Part shown: positions 32,480 to 43,604 of the stretch, piece by piece | Layout of the letters: every line of letters begins with the position of its first letter | How positions within the stretch are numbered: position 1 is the stretch's first letter | NCBI GenBank assembly: GCA_014529385.2 | Contig: CM043942.1 | Coordinates: 5,296,501 to 5,360,500 of the forward strand | Length of the DNA: 64,000 bases | Direction of reading: 5' to 3' | Origin: Adiantum capillus-veneris | Taxonomy: Eukaryota > Streptophyta > Polypodiopsida > Polypodiales > Pteridaceae | Translations under genes and position numbers: made by a program | The notes under the pieces: generated by a model | Told to the model about the DNA's origin: nothing | What the model saw: the letters and a program-made list of their open reading frames with translations, nothing else | The model's database searches: none

Positions 32480-34104
32480 GTTATATAAGATGCGCAGTAT
32501 GCACAGAATTGAATAGTAGATTCTCGTGCGAGTTTCCATGTGACACCACATAGAGAGTGGTTCTCTACTTATTCTCACTCTTGTGGCAAAGTGAGACTTG
32601 GTGATGCTTATGAACTAGACATTGAGGGTGTCGGAAATTTCAAATTGCATCTAAGGAATGGCACGCACTTTACTTTATGTAATGTCAGACATGTGCCCAA
32701 GTTGACTAAAAGCTTGATTTCTGTTGGTCAGCTTGATGACTTGGGCTACAACACCACATTTGGCAATGGTTCGTGGATAGTACGCAAAGGTAATCTTGTT
32801 GTACTCAGAGGTCAAAAGCATGGTACCTTGTATTCCATGCATGTGTTAGATATTGGTCATGATTACATATCTATAGCCGAGCTGCCGTCTACTGAGTTCT
32901 GGCATTGTCGGCTAGGTCATATTAGCCAAAAAGGAATGAGAACTCTGACTTGGTTTGGCTACTTACGTGTTTTTTCTTATGTTGACTTTCCTGTTTGTGA
33001 GCACTGTATCTATGGCAAACAGACTAGGTCCGTGCACTTACCATTGGGTCAAAAGCGAGCTGAACCTCTAGATTTAGTGCATAGTGATGTTTGTGGTCCT
33101 ATGTCAACCAAATCTCTGAGGGGGCCCAGCTATTTTGTGACATTCATAGATGACTCTACTCAAAAGGTGTGGGCATATCCTTTGAAACATAAGGATCAAG
33201 TTCTTCCAGAAGAGTTATGGTCTAAACGTAAGCCCCACTATGACCATCTACGTGTTTTTGGTTGTGAAGCTTATGCTCACATGCCTAAACAACTTCTACA
33301 GAAGTTAGAGCCAAAGTCACACAGATGTATTTTCATTGGATATGGTGCAGATGGAGAGATGGGATATCGTCTCTGGCACCCGGAATATCGTCGAGTCATC
33401 CATAGCTCAGATGTGATCTTCAATGAGTCGACGATGCATAAACAACCTATCAAAGGAAATAGAGACTCGGAGAGTCACTTTTCAGGATGTTGCCTCAGAG
33501 ACATTGAAATCAACTCAGCGGGCTAGTGATGTACCTTCCACTAGCAATGCTCCAGAGGGAGAGGATAGCAATCGTCAAGGAGTGAGACGGTCTACTAGGG
33601 TCTCTCTTCCACCTGCACGTTTTGAGCTAGGTCTTGATTACATCATGTTGATCGATTGTGGTGAGCCAAGCTGCTACCAAGAAGCCATGATGATGGATGA
33701 TGTGGTGAAGTGGGAGCAAACTATGGAATCTAAGTATAACTCGATTCTGGCTAATGACACTTGGGACTTGGTAGAATTGCCAAATGATGCGAAAGCTTTA
33801 CCTTGCAAATGGGTTTACAAGAAGAAATTTACCTCAGGTGATCCAAATCCAAAGTACAAGGCTAGACTTGTAGCCAAAGGGTTCAAACAACAAAAGGGAG
33901 TCGATTTAGATGAAATCTTGTTGCCTGTGGTCAGGATGACAACGCTTAGAACCATACTCGGTCTTGTAGCAATTGAGGACATGGAACTTGTCCAAATGGA
34001 TGTGAAGACAACATTTCTTCGCGGGGATCTCAATGAGGTTGTTTACATGCAGCAGCTTGAAGGGTTTGTTCAGGAGAATGTATCATGTGAGGAGCTAGTA
34101 TGTA
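32480..34104 (+). pseudogene. pol: Copia A Pol, first part: protease, integrase, RT N-terminal half
   Basis: The protease motif is damaged ('VDSRASFHVTP', Gly of DSG replaced by Arg) and preceded by a stop. The GAG-pre-integrase segment 'FWHCRLGHISQKGM' and the start of the integrase core 'HSDVCGPMSTKSL...FIDDSTQKVW' follow. About 109 codons present in Copia C are then missing after 'KHKDQ', which removes the second Asp and the Glu of the DDE triad. The frame resumes at 'LWSKRKPHYDHLRVFGCEAYAHMP' and shifts near 33480. RT starts with 'WVYKKKF...KYKARLVAKGFKQQKG' and 'MDVKTTFLRGDL'. Copia B interrupts it after 'EELVC'. Confidence 0.9.
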
Positions 34105-34330
34105 TGTTACCATATAGATGTGGTAGTGATGTGTGTGAACACATTAGGACCGCCGGGGCATTTTTCCCTCTTTAGGAGGTTTTTTCCCCGGAGCATTGTA
34201 TATACGCCCATCACTCTAGGGCTATCTATCTTTCCATTGCATACTAAGTAACACACTCTCTATTGTGTGCCTTGAGCTTCCTTCATCTTCTCCAAGTTGT
34301 GTGCATTTCTTTGCAACCCTAATTCCAACA
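34105..34330 (+). repeat. 5' LTR of Copia B
   Basis: 226 bp, TGTTACCATATAG...CCAACA. It contains TATATACGCCC around 34199, a possible TATA element. It ends two bases before the primer site. Confidence 0.93.
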
Positions 34331-34332
34331 AT

Positions 34333-34344
34333 TGGTACCAGAGC
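34333..34344 (+). promoter_or_regulatory. Primer-binding site of Copia B
   Basis: TGGTACCAGAGC differs by one base from the complement of the initiator tRNA-Met 3' end. Confidence 0.85.
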
Positions 34345-34692
34345 AGGTTGCGTCCTCCTGGGCTTAGTCACCAGCTACTCCAGCACACGCCTGCTCACTT
34401 TCTTCGATTTTAGTGAGCTTTGGCAAGCGTTCGCAGGTCGACAAAAATTTCGGGAAAGCTTGTAGAGATCAGTCTGCTCAGATTTTTGATTCGGGCTCAT
34501 TTCGGCCTTCGTTTCCACTACAGGCAGTATTGCACAGGCTATTTCATCCTTTTGTGTAGAAATTCTGTCAATACCGTTTTCTGCATAATAAGTGCCTCCT
34601 AGTCTTCTACGGTTTGTGCTATATAGCACATGTTGTTCCCGCTCCGTTTCTCCTATTTTCGGGCAGTTTTCACATCAGGTGCAACATTTACC

Positions 34693-35640
34693 ATGGCTGA
34701 CAACAACACACATGTGTTCAAGATGTTTGCTACTGAGGACAAGTTGGATGGGGACAACTACCCTATGTGGGCTTATATGATGCAACATGTTCTTGTGTCA
34801 AAGGGCGTCTGGACCATTGTGCAAGGCATTGATGTACATCCTGGTTCTGAGGATGTAGGCGATGCTGAGGATGTTGCAGGTCTTGCTGCAAGGATTGCTG
34901 CTATTAGAGTTGTTTTGCCTACGATAGAACAAGCTAAAGGATGCGCAGCGCCGCAGGCTCATGCATTGATTGCGTTGTCTGTGAAGCGCACCATTGTTCC
35001 TCACATTCGTTCAACAAAATCTGCAAAACAGGCTTGGGATATTCTAGCAGGTCTTTATGCAAGCCGCAATGAGGCTAACATTGCTTTGCTGCATAAAGAG
35101 TTGGAGTCAAAGATTATGCACGAGGAAGACGATATAGACACTTTCCTTGCTGGTGTCAAGGATATCAATGAGCAACTTATTTTTGCAGGTGAAGTCATTT
35201 CAGACAGTTCCCTTGTGTAGACTGTTCTTGATGCCTTACCACATTCCTACCAGACTTTTGCTAGTACTTGGAGATTGATGACCCAAGGAAATCCTGAAGT
35301 TGTCAAGTTTGATGCATTATGCACATTGCTGTTGCAAGAGTCACTTTCCAGAAAAAATAGAACTAGGCAGCGTGCAGCTGAACAGGCTTTTATTGCTTCC
35401 CAAAGAAAGGGTGGTAACATCAATGCAGCCACTTCTTATGGTTCTGCTGCGAGTGGCAAAACTTCTGTTCCTAATGCTTTTTCTGGCATCAATTCGTCTG
35501 GAAATTCTGGTGATAAGGGCAAAAAGAAGATGCGTTGCCATTATTGTAAAGCTAATGATCACTTGATCAAGTCGTGTCCTAAGTTGAAGGCCAAAGAGGC
35601 TAAGAAGAAAGAGGGTGGTTCCACTGCAAATGCTACCATT
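34693..35640 (+). pseudogene. gag: Copia B Gag (in-frame TAG)
   Basis: It starts at the ATG in CCATGGCTGAC (34693): 'MADNNTHVFKMFATEDKLDG' opens the Copia Gag. A TAG at 35218 interrupts it; the frame continues with 'TVLDALPHSYQTFAS', and a CCHC-type knuckle 'CHYCKANDHLIKSC' lies at about 35533-35574. The family differs from A and C. Confidence 0.85.
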
Positions 35641-38600
35641 GTTGAGTCTTCTGTGAAAGGAGACTGTGTTGCTGATGTTGATGCAGAATGGGATTTTAGC
35701 GCAGAGTTCACTTACAATCCTGTGTTCCATGATGCATGCTTGTCAGTTCCTGCAAATTCACATGTGTGGTATTTCAACAGTGGTGCTACAAAGCATATTA
35801 CCTCACATCGTGAATTGTTTACCTCTCTCGAGTCTGTCCCTCATGGGAATTCAGTCACTTGTGCCAACAATGCCTCTTATCCGGTTGAGGGAGTTGGACA
35901 GATTGTGCTTACTGCTGCAAATGGTAGTTCCTTCACACTTGTTGATGCACTTTATGTACCTGGGATCAAGAAGAATCTCTTGTCTGTATCCACACTTGCT
36001 AGACTTGGACTTGTAGTCAAATTTGTGGATTACAGATGTACAGCTCATGATCTCAGTTTTGGCGATGAAATTGCTACATCTGGCCTTTTGTGCTGTGGGC
36101 TGTATAAGCTCACTTTGAATGACGAGTGTGGAAATTTTTTTGCAAATGCTGTTGCAGATTCAAGGGCTATTTCAGATGCAAAACCTTGGCATGCACGTTT
36201 TGGTCATCTAAATTTTGCCAGTTTGCTGTGTTCGCAGAAATCTGATATAGTTGCTTCTTTGCCGCCTCTTGAAGCACCTGTCAAACATGTTTGTGAAGGT
36301 AGTATTTTGGGTAAGATGCAGCGTTTTAAGTTTCCAAAGGATGGTTCAGTTCGGGCCACATGCAGGTTGCAGCTTGTGCATAGTGATGTTTGTGGGCCCA
36401 TGCAAACTCCGTCCTTGGGCAATTACATTTACTTCGTGACTTTCATTGATGATTACTCCAGGCATGCATGGGTATTTTCGCTTAAAGCGAAGTCCGAAGT
36501 TTTTATGTGCTTCAAAAAATTTCCGGCTATGGCTGAAAATGTCTCGAAATGTACTATGGGTACCCTCCGTTCCGATCGAGGAGGGGAGTATCTGTCTCAT
36601 GAATTTAATGCATTTCTGGCTAGTCGTGGGATAAAACACCAATGTATAGTGCCTTATACACCTCAGCAAAATGGTGTTGCTAAGAGGAAAAAGAGGTCAC
36701 TGACGGAAATGGCACGACGTTTGGTCAAAAGTCAAGCTTTGCCGCATTCTTTTTGGCTTGAGGCCATCGAAGGTCCCACTTATGTACTTAATAGGTGTCC
36801 TATGAAATCTTTGCACTCTATTAATCCATATGAAGCATGGCATGATAGAACGCCTTCTATTGAGCACATGCGTGTTTTTGGCTGTTTGGCATATGCTTTG
36901 GTGCCACAAACACAGCGCAGAAAATTGGATGATAAGGTTGTCAAATGTATTTTTGTTGGTTATAGTGCTGAAAGCAAAGGTTACAGGTTATAACATCCAC
37001 AAACAAAGTGTATTTTGGTTTCACGGGATGTAGTATTTGTGGAAGATTCTGTTCAGCCCTTGTTGTCATGTACTAGAGACAGTAATCTAAGCTCACAGGA
37101 CATTTATGACACTTTGTTGCCTCTTTTCAGTGGTGGAAATACCAATGTAATTTCCAATGAGCAAATGTACAGCCTATGGGGGTTTCTGAAAATGTAATAG
37201 ATCAGCCTATTACTGATGGAGATTTACATGATGTACTTGATGAGTAAAGGGCTGAAAAAATGAGCAGGCTAGAGGTACTGCCAAAATGGCTGGTGCACAC
37301 TTTGCGTGACAATAAATTGGATGCACCTTTGTCTAGTCGTACTCGTTCAGGATCTCGCCATGCATCTTATGCATCAGATTGTTATGCTTTGGCTCTGTCT
37401 AGCTTACATGATGTTGAGGAGCCTCTGTCTTTTGATGAAGCACATAATTCAGAAAATTGGATGGCTGCCATGCAATCAGAATATGATGCACTTATAGAAA
37501 ATGACACATGGACTTTATGTGATTTGCCTCCTTGCAAAAGGGCCATTGGTACGAAGTGGGTTTACAAGTTGAAACTCAAGCCGGATGGTGAGATCGATCG
37601 CCATAAGGCTCGACTTGTTGCAAAGGGTTATGCACAACAAAAAGGCATAGATTATGAAGAGACTTTTGCTCCCACTTGTCGTATGACTACTATGCGTTTT
37701 CTATGTGCATTGGCAGCTCATTTTGGTTGGGATGTACATCAATCAGACATTGTTACTGCTTTATTGAATGGTGACATATTTGAGGAAGTTTATGTAACGC
37801 AGCCTTGCGGTTTTATCATAAAAGAACAAGAGGACAAAGTGTGTAGATGTAAGAAGGCTTTGTATGGGTTGAAGCAATCTCCTCGTGCTTGGTATGAGAA
37901 AGCTTACACTCATTTGGTTAAACGAGGCTTTTGTAACAGTCCAACAAAAAGCACATTGTATGTAAAGCGTGAGGGTGATGTACTTCTCATGGTGGTTCTT
38001 TATGTCGATGATTTGCTGATCACTGGACCAAATGAGAGACATATTGCTGAATTTAAGGCTGATTTGAATGCTACTTTAAAGATGAAAGATTTGGGACTAT
38101 TGCATCATTACTTGGGTATACAGTTTAGGCAGTGTGATGGTGGTATTGCCTTGTGTCCGAAAAGTTACATAGAGACATTGCTATGTAAGTTTCGACTTGA
38201 GGATTGCAAACCTATTGCCACACCCATGGAAAAAGGTTTGAAGTTGAGTCTACATGATGCTGGCAATCCTGCTGATGTCACTCTTTACCAGATTGCTGTT
38301 GGCTGCCTCATTTATGTATGCAACACGAGGCCAGATATTCAGTTTGCAGTCTCACAGGTTAGTAGAGTTATGCATAGCCCAGGGTCTAAGCATTGGCAGG
38401 CTGTCAAGAGGATTTTTCACTACCTTAGTAGCACTTTACATCTTGGCTTGTTTTATCCCATGGGGGGATCATTGCCGCCAAACTTACGTGCTTTTTCGGA
38501 CTCAGATTGGGTTGGTTGTTTTGAGACACGAGTGTCCACAAGTGGTTTTTTGTTTCATGCTTGGCAGTTCATGTATATCATGGTTGAGCAAGAAGCAACC

Positions 38601-38961
38601 TACTGTGGCCACTTTGAGTTGTGAGGCTGAGTACAAGGCAGTCTTCACAGCTACGGTTGAGTGTGTATGGCTCAGATGCCTTATGGCTGATTTGGGTGTT
38701 GGACAGGACACTGTCGACACTATCTACACTGACAGTCAGAGCGCATTGGCAGTTTTAATAAGGAACCCAATTTTTCATGCTCGCACAATGCACATTGAGG
38801 TACATTACCACTATGTCAGGGAGAGGCTCTCAGCAGGAGAGATCAGCTTGGCTTATGTGCCAACACAAGACAACCTTGCAGATCTTTTCACAAAGGCATT
38901 GTCTCGTGAGAAGCTTGAAGCTTTCCGCAAAGCTTTGGGCTTACTCCCCTTTGAGGACTGA
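35641..38961 (+). pseudogene. pol: Copia B Pol: protease, integrase, RT, RNase H
   Basis: The protease site reads 'YFNSGATKHIT', so the catalytic Asp of DSG is Asn. The integrase has 'WHARFGHLNF', 'HSDVCGPM', 'FIDDYSRHAW' and 'RSDRGGEY', but 'NGVAKRKKR' replaces the catalytic Glu by Lys. The frame has TAA at 36991 and 37195, shifts before 37260, and runs through RT ('WVYKLKLKPDGEIDRHKARLVAKGYAQQKG', active site 'YVDDLLITG' near 38000). It shifts again near 38560 into RNase H ('SCEAEYKAV', 'YTDSQSALAVL', 'LADLFTKAL') and ends with a TGA at 38959. At least two catalytic losses make it inactive. Confidence 0.92.
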
Positions 38962-39036
38962 TCATGTCCTCAGGGCATGGAACTTTCCTTTACTCATGTG
39001 CCAGCTCTCGTTCACCGCATCACTCCAGGGGGGATT

Positions 39037-39262
39037 TGTTACCATATACATGTGGTAGTGATGTGTGTGAACACACTAGGACCGCTGGGGCACTTTTTCT
39101 CTCTTGAGGAGGTTTTTCCCCCGAGCATTGTATATACACCCATCACTCTAGGGCTATCTATTTTTCCATTACATACTAAGTAACACACTCTCTATTGTGT
39201 GCCTTGAGCTTCCTTTGTCTTCTCCAAGCTGTGTGCGTTTCTCTGCAACCCTAATTCCAACG
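39037..39262 (+). repeat. 3' LTR of Copia B
   Basis: 226 bp, the same length as the 5' LTR, TGTTACCATATAC...CCAACG. The final A of the usual CA end is G. It is preceded by the polypurine tract at 39025-39036. Confidence 0.92.
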
Positions 39263-40380
39263 TGTAAGCTCAAAAAGGCACTTTATGGCTTAAAGGAGGG
39301 TTCGAGGCAATGGTATCATAAATTTGATGCATGTATGAAGTCTCAAGGATATAAAAGGAGCGAAGAGGATCACTGTTTGTACACAAGAAAGCTAGATGAT
39401 GGCTTGATGATCATTCTAGTTTTGTATGTTGATGACATGCTTATAGATGGGAAATCCATTGCAGAAATTGCCAACTTGAAGAAAACACTTAGCAATGATT
39501 TTGCAATGAAAGATTTGGGGGATGCTACACACTTTCTTGGCATGCTACACACTTTCTTGGCACGTCGTATTCTTGAGTTATCTCAGGAAACATACATTGA
39601 GAAAGTTTTACAACATTTCAATATGCAGGGGGAGAAAGCATTGAGTACCCCAATGCAGGCATTCTTGAAACTCAGCAAGGAAGATGCACCCAAATCTGAT
39701 GCTGAGCGAGCTGAAATGGCTAAGGTACCATATTCTTCGGTAGTGGGCAGTCTCATGTATGCTATGGTGGCCACAAGACCAGACATTGCTTTTGCAATTG
39801 GAGTAGTGAGCCGATATATGGCAAATCCTGACACCAAGCATTAGGAAGCAGTGAAGCACATTCTTAGGTACCTCAAAGGTACGGTCAACAGGTGTTTACG
39901 CTTCGGGAACAATCATGCATCCATCGTGGGTTATGCGGATGCAGACTACGCGGGTTGTGTCGACAATAGGAGATCGACATCTGGCTATGTCTTCATATTT
40001 GCTGGAGCAGCAGTATCTTGGAGGTCATGTCTTCAAGATTGTACGTCATCTTCCACTACGAAAGCAGAGTATGTTGCATTGTTGGATGCAAGTAAAGAGG
40101 CTGTATGGTTATCTTGCTTGGTCAAAAATACTGGCATTGATGAGACTCCATTGATAATTGTGATAGTCAGAGTGCTCTTGCATTAGCAAGAAATCCCGTG
40201 TTTCACTCCAAATCAAAACACATTGAAGTTGGGTATCATCTCGTGAGAGATTTCTTGGCCAAAGAGCTTATTGATTTGGTCAAGGTAAACACTGACAACA
40301 ACCCAGCAGATGCTTTGACAAAAGGCTTAGCTTTGGAGATGTTTACACATTGCAATGAGTTGATGGGTATAGGTTGAAGC
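39263..40380 (+). pseudogene. pol: Copia A Pol, second part: RT C-terminal half and RNase H
   Basis: It resumes the RT at 'CKLKKALYGLKEGSRQWYHKF'; the active site is 'YVDDMLIDG' (about 39428). A 21-bp tandem duplication (ATGCTACACACTTTCTTGGC, 39522-39562) is inserted in the frame. RNase H follows with 'SIVGYADADYAGCVDNRRSTSG' and 'KAEYVALLDASK', a stop in 'HEAV' (39843), and a frame change near 40160 before 'NPVFHSKSKHIE' and 'NPADALTKGL'. Protein ends near 40376. Confidence 0.88.
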
Positions 40381-40446
40381 CACTAGATTGCTTCACGGTT
40401 GTACATACCAGGTCACTTGGGATGCGTTGGCCTTCAAGTGGGAGTT

Positions 40447-40647
40447 TGTTGGGATTTAGGCCAACTTGCCGGACATCCCACTTACTACTAACCCATCTAC
40501 TAACTTAACCATATATACACTTATTCTTTGATACAATAGAATAAGGAGCTGCAAACAGGATAACGTTGCTGTGCACTCTACCCAAAGCAGGTCTCTCTCT
40601 CTCTGCTCTCGCACTTGCACTCGCGCACACTTCCCGCGGCACCTTCA
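40447..40647 (+). repeat. 3' LTR of Copia A
   Basis: 201 bp, TGTTGGGATTTAGG...CACCTTCA, preceded by AAGTGGGAGTT. It is followed by the duplication GTCTC (40648-40652). Confidence 0.93.
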
Positions 40648-40652
40648 GTCTC

Positions 40653-40880
40653 ACTAGAAAAGTGACCTCCGACTAATCCAGCATGTGCTTGTTCTATAAT
40701 CGGAATATACTCATTTTCGTTTGCACAAAGATGCAAATGTTGATCTTTACCTCTCCGATACAATTGGTTCCCAATAAGAGCATAGTCTCTTACTTCTGTT
40801 TCAATTGCTCTTTGATGGTGTTTACACATATCCTTAGGAAATGTTCGGCTCGATAAGTAAGTAACCAGATAATTCTCCAC
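40653..40880 (-). pseudogene. D integrase zinc module 2 (right part, cut by Copia A)
   Basis: The minus strand reads 'YLSSRTFPKDM...LIGNQLYRRGKDQHLHLCAN' and the His pair 'AHAGLVGGHFSSE' up to the Copia A target site. The Cys pair ('RRCDACQ') continues on the other side of Copia A at 30020-30101. This is the expected HHCC module preceding the integrase core. Confidence 0.8.
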
Positions 40881-40899
40881 TTAGGAACAGGTGACATTT

Positions 40900-41330
40900 G
40901 AAACAATGTTACATGAGGTATGGGTGTTTATTTTTGACATTGAGGGCAATCCTTTACAAAAGATCGAACATCTCTCCTAATAGTCAGCCAAAATACTCCA
41001 AGTCTCAAGATTTGTTGCATAGTTTGGTCTTCTGCAAAGTGAAGTCCTACTATGGCAACATGTGCTTGACTTAAGTACTGTTCTTTTTCTTCAGGATTAA
41101 TGCATAAGAACTATTAATATCCTATCCCGGTTTACTTGAAATGTCTACAAGCTAGTAATGGATACATAGCCGATTGCTTGATTAACCTGATCGTGATAGG
41201 AAGTGGTATTTGTGAATCCACTTGAGCAATTGTCATCAATGAAACAATGTTTTCCAACCATCTAGGTATCATTTACACAGAGAACAAATAAGCATCTGGT
41301 AGATCATCGTCTACCCCTTTAGGTGATTCT
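40900..41330 (-). pseudogene. D integrase-type zinc module 1 (extra copy)
   Basis: Upstream of the canonical zinc module the minus strand encodes a second one: 'CINPEEKEQYLSQAHVAIVGLHF' (two His with six residues between) and 'RRDVRSFVKDCPQCQK' (Cys pair), preceded by 'YPLLA...TGIGY' in the place of the 'LYRRG' segment. Stops interrupt it. It differs strongly in sequence from module 2, so it is an old, family-level duplication rather than a recent tandem copy. Confidence 0.6.
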
Positions 41331-41437
41331 CCTGAAACAATCCTTGACAAATGATCTGCTTGTTGATGTGTGGTGCCTTTTTTTACAACCACAATGAAAT
41401 CAAATTCCAAAATAATGATGAACCATCTCACTATTCT

Positions 41438-42560
41438 TCATGTGCTACATGGCTTGTTGACCAAATACAACAAAGCGTGGTGGTCCACAAAGAACACAAA
41501 CTTGTTGGCTAGTAGGTAATGTCTATACTTTTTAATGGCATAGATCATTCCTAATCCTTGCCTTTCAGTGGTGGTGTAGTTCTTTTCCACCATGTTTAAT
41601 TGTCGGCTAGCATAGGAAATAGGAAAGTCAATTTTTCTGTCTCCTGGTTGAGCTAGTATACAACCGATAGCAAAATTGGAAGCATCTACATGTATGTGGA
41701 ATACCTTATTCCAATCTGGTGCTTTCAATATTGGAGATGAGTTGAGAGCTTGCTTAAGCTTCATGAAGGATTCTTCACATGCCTCGGTCCATTCAAAGTG
41801 TGTAATCAAGCTACACATGGGTTTTGCAATTATAGCGTACATGTAGATGAACCGTCGGTAATATCCACAATGCCCCATGAAGGCTTGTACCCCCTTTACT
41901 ATTGTTGGTCTAGGCAAATCAGCAATGACATGAATCTTCTCAATATCAGTAGCTATGCCATTTTTAGACACTATATGTCCAAGAATGTTTCCTTGTCTTC
42001 CCATGGATGTGCACTTTTCAGGATTTAAGCAAATCCTATAAAGTCTACATTTTTCGAATACCTTTTTGAGGTGTTCAAAATGATCAGCCCAAATTGATGA
42101 TTGTACGCATAGATCATCCATATATACTTCTAAGAATTTCCTAAGATATTCTTTGAAAGCATGGCTCATCAACCTTTGAAACGTGGCTGGAGCATTAGTT
42201 AACCCAAACAGCATAACCCGATAGGCAAATATATCCCATTCTGTTGCAAAAGTAGTTTTATGCTGATCTTTTGGGTCAACCAAAAGTTGATTGTATCCCG
42301 AAAAGCCGTCTAAGAAGCTGTAAGCTTCTTTTCCTGCAACTCGTTCTAAAACATGCTCAATTATCGGAAGAGGAAAGTTGTCTCTAACGGTAGCTGCATT
42401 CACCATTTTAAGATTAACACACACTCATAATTTTCCATTCTTCTTGGGTACTACCACAATTGGAGACACCCAATCTGTGTGTTCAATTTCGTAAATGAAT
42501 TCGGCTTCCTTTAGTTTTTCAATCTCTTCTTTTATCTTCCTGGCAAATGTTTCATTATAC
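41438..42560 (-). pseudogene. D reverse transcriptase and RNase H
   Basis: The minus-strand RT starts around 'EIEKLKEAEFIYEIEHTDW' and 'PIVVVPKKNGKL', where TGA (about 42424) replaces the conserved Arg before 'VCVNLKMVNAAT'. Then come 'YSFLDGFSGYNQLL', '[21 protein letters not shown]', the active site 'VYMDDLCV', 'LGHIVSKNGI' and 'MGHCGYYRRFI', followed by RNase H with 'FHIHVDASNFAIG', 'ERQGLGMIYAIKKYRHYLLANK' and 'FFVDHHALLYLVNKP'. RNase H is cut short by a stop near 41438, although 'HLSRIVSGESP' can be read further on. Order and motifs are those of the Athila/Tat branch of Ty3. Confidence 0.92.
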
Positions 42561-42670
42561 GTGTATGGTCTTTGTCTACTTGGTTTCGCATCATCTCTCA
42601 TGGGTATGGTATGTTGATAGATTTCTGAATCAACACCTTTGAAATCCTTGTAAGACCAAGCGAAGATATC

Positions 42671-43518
42671 TCAGTATTCCTTTAACAAGCTTAGCAAAAG
42701 CTTTTCTTCTTCTTCTGTTAGGTCATTCGCAATGTAATCGGGTCTAGGCTCTTCTTGTGGTTCAGCCAAGTCTATCCTTTTAGCATTATCAGGTCCTTCG
42801 TAAGACTCACCTTGTTTCAGTAGTTCCCTAACAGGTTGTTCCACTATGATTTTTCGATCTTGGAGAGTATACTTTTTGTAATGGGATGGAATACGCATTA
42901 CATCCTTACCATCCTCTTCCGTGGTTTCCATTTCGGTTGTGTATATCTCCTTTAGAGCTTTTTTGAACTCTTGATATTTCTTTTTCCGCTCAAGTCGTGT
43001 CATGAGTGGTTTCTTATCCTGTGGGTTTGCTTGAGTACCCTTCCTTGTTTTTCTCGATGTTTGAGATATTTTTGAGTTTTTGTTTGAAGGATATCTGCCA
43101 TTTATTTTGTCCTTGACACAATCATTTGCATCTATCTGCATCAGGAATTGAGTTCTACTGGAGACTGATGGCATAGGTCGTGTTTTCACAATTCTGGTGT
43201 CTCTTTTTCGTCTATACCATTTTTGTCTTCTTCATTTCTGGTTTAGAAAGGATTTTTTTTTTCCTCCCCTCCTTTTAAGAGTAGCTTAGCTCTCATATGC
43301 TCTTTTTATGACCCCGAACCTTCTGAGGTAGCTGAGTGTTCATCTAATTCATCAGTTGCATCGTAATAGAGGTCCGAAAAGACTTGTTGAGCTTTCATTA
43401 AGTCCTTGGGTTCCTCATCTTCGTCTTCAATGTTGAGGACTGAAATCATTTGGATGGGAATTATGTCATCCTCATTGCCAAATTGAGTAGACATAGACGT
43501 ATTCACACATACATCCAT
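42671..43518 (-). pseudogene. D linker between protease and RT
   Basis: The minus strand encodes a Lys/Arg-rich segment ('TRLERKKKYQEFKKALKEIY') followed by an acidic one ('DLTEEEEKLLLSLLKEY'), preceded at 43306-43518 by an acidic stretch ('VLNIEDEDEEPKDLMKAQ'). Such charged linkers lie between protease and RT in this branch of Ty3. Stops and shifts separate the parts. Confidence 0.6.
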
Positions 43519-43604
43519 TGTCGCAATGGCTCAAACAAATGCTCTGGAAAGGGTTCAGGTACATAGGCTTCATCTTCACAGTCCCTTTCTAGGATACATT
43601 CTTC

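Larger units (their letters stand above)
34105..39262 (+). mobile_element. Copia element B, inserted in Copia A
   Basis: Two 226-bp LTRs (34105-34330 and 39037-39262), a purine tract before the 3' LTR (CCAGGGGGGATT) and primer site at 34333. TGTA lies on both sides (34101-34104 and 39263-39266), or five bases ATGTA/GTGTA with one change. Removing it restores the RT reading of Copia A, from 'EELVC' to 'KLKKALYGLKEGSRQWY'. The two LTRs differ at clearly more than ten sites by eye, so it is older than Copia C. Confidence 0.95.
30107..40647 (+). mobile_element. Copia element A (interrupted by Copia B)
   Basis: Complete ends: LTRs at 30107-30398 and 40447-40647, five-base duplication GTCTC on both sides, primer site at 30401 and purine tract before 40447. 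It is inserted in the integrase of D, and Copia B interrupts its RT at 34104. Without B it is 5.4 kb. Gag and Pol are broken by frameshifts, stops and an integrase-core deletion, so it cannot be autonomous. Confidence 0.95.
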
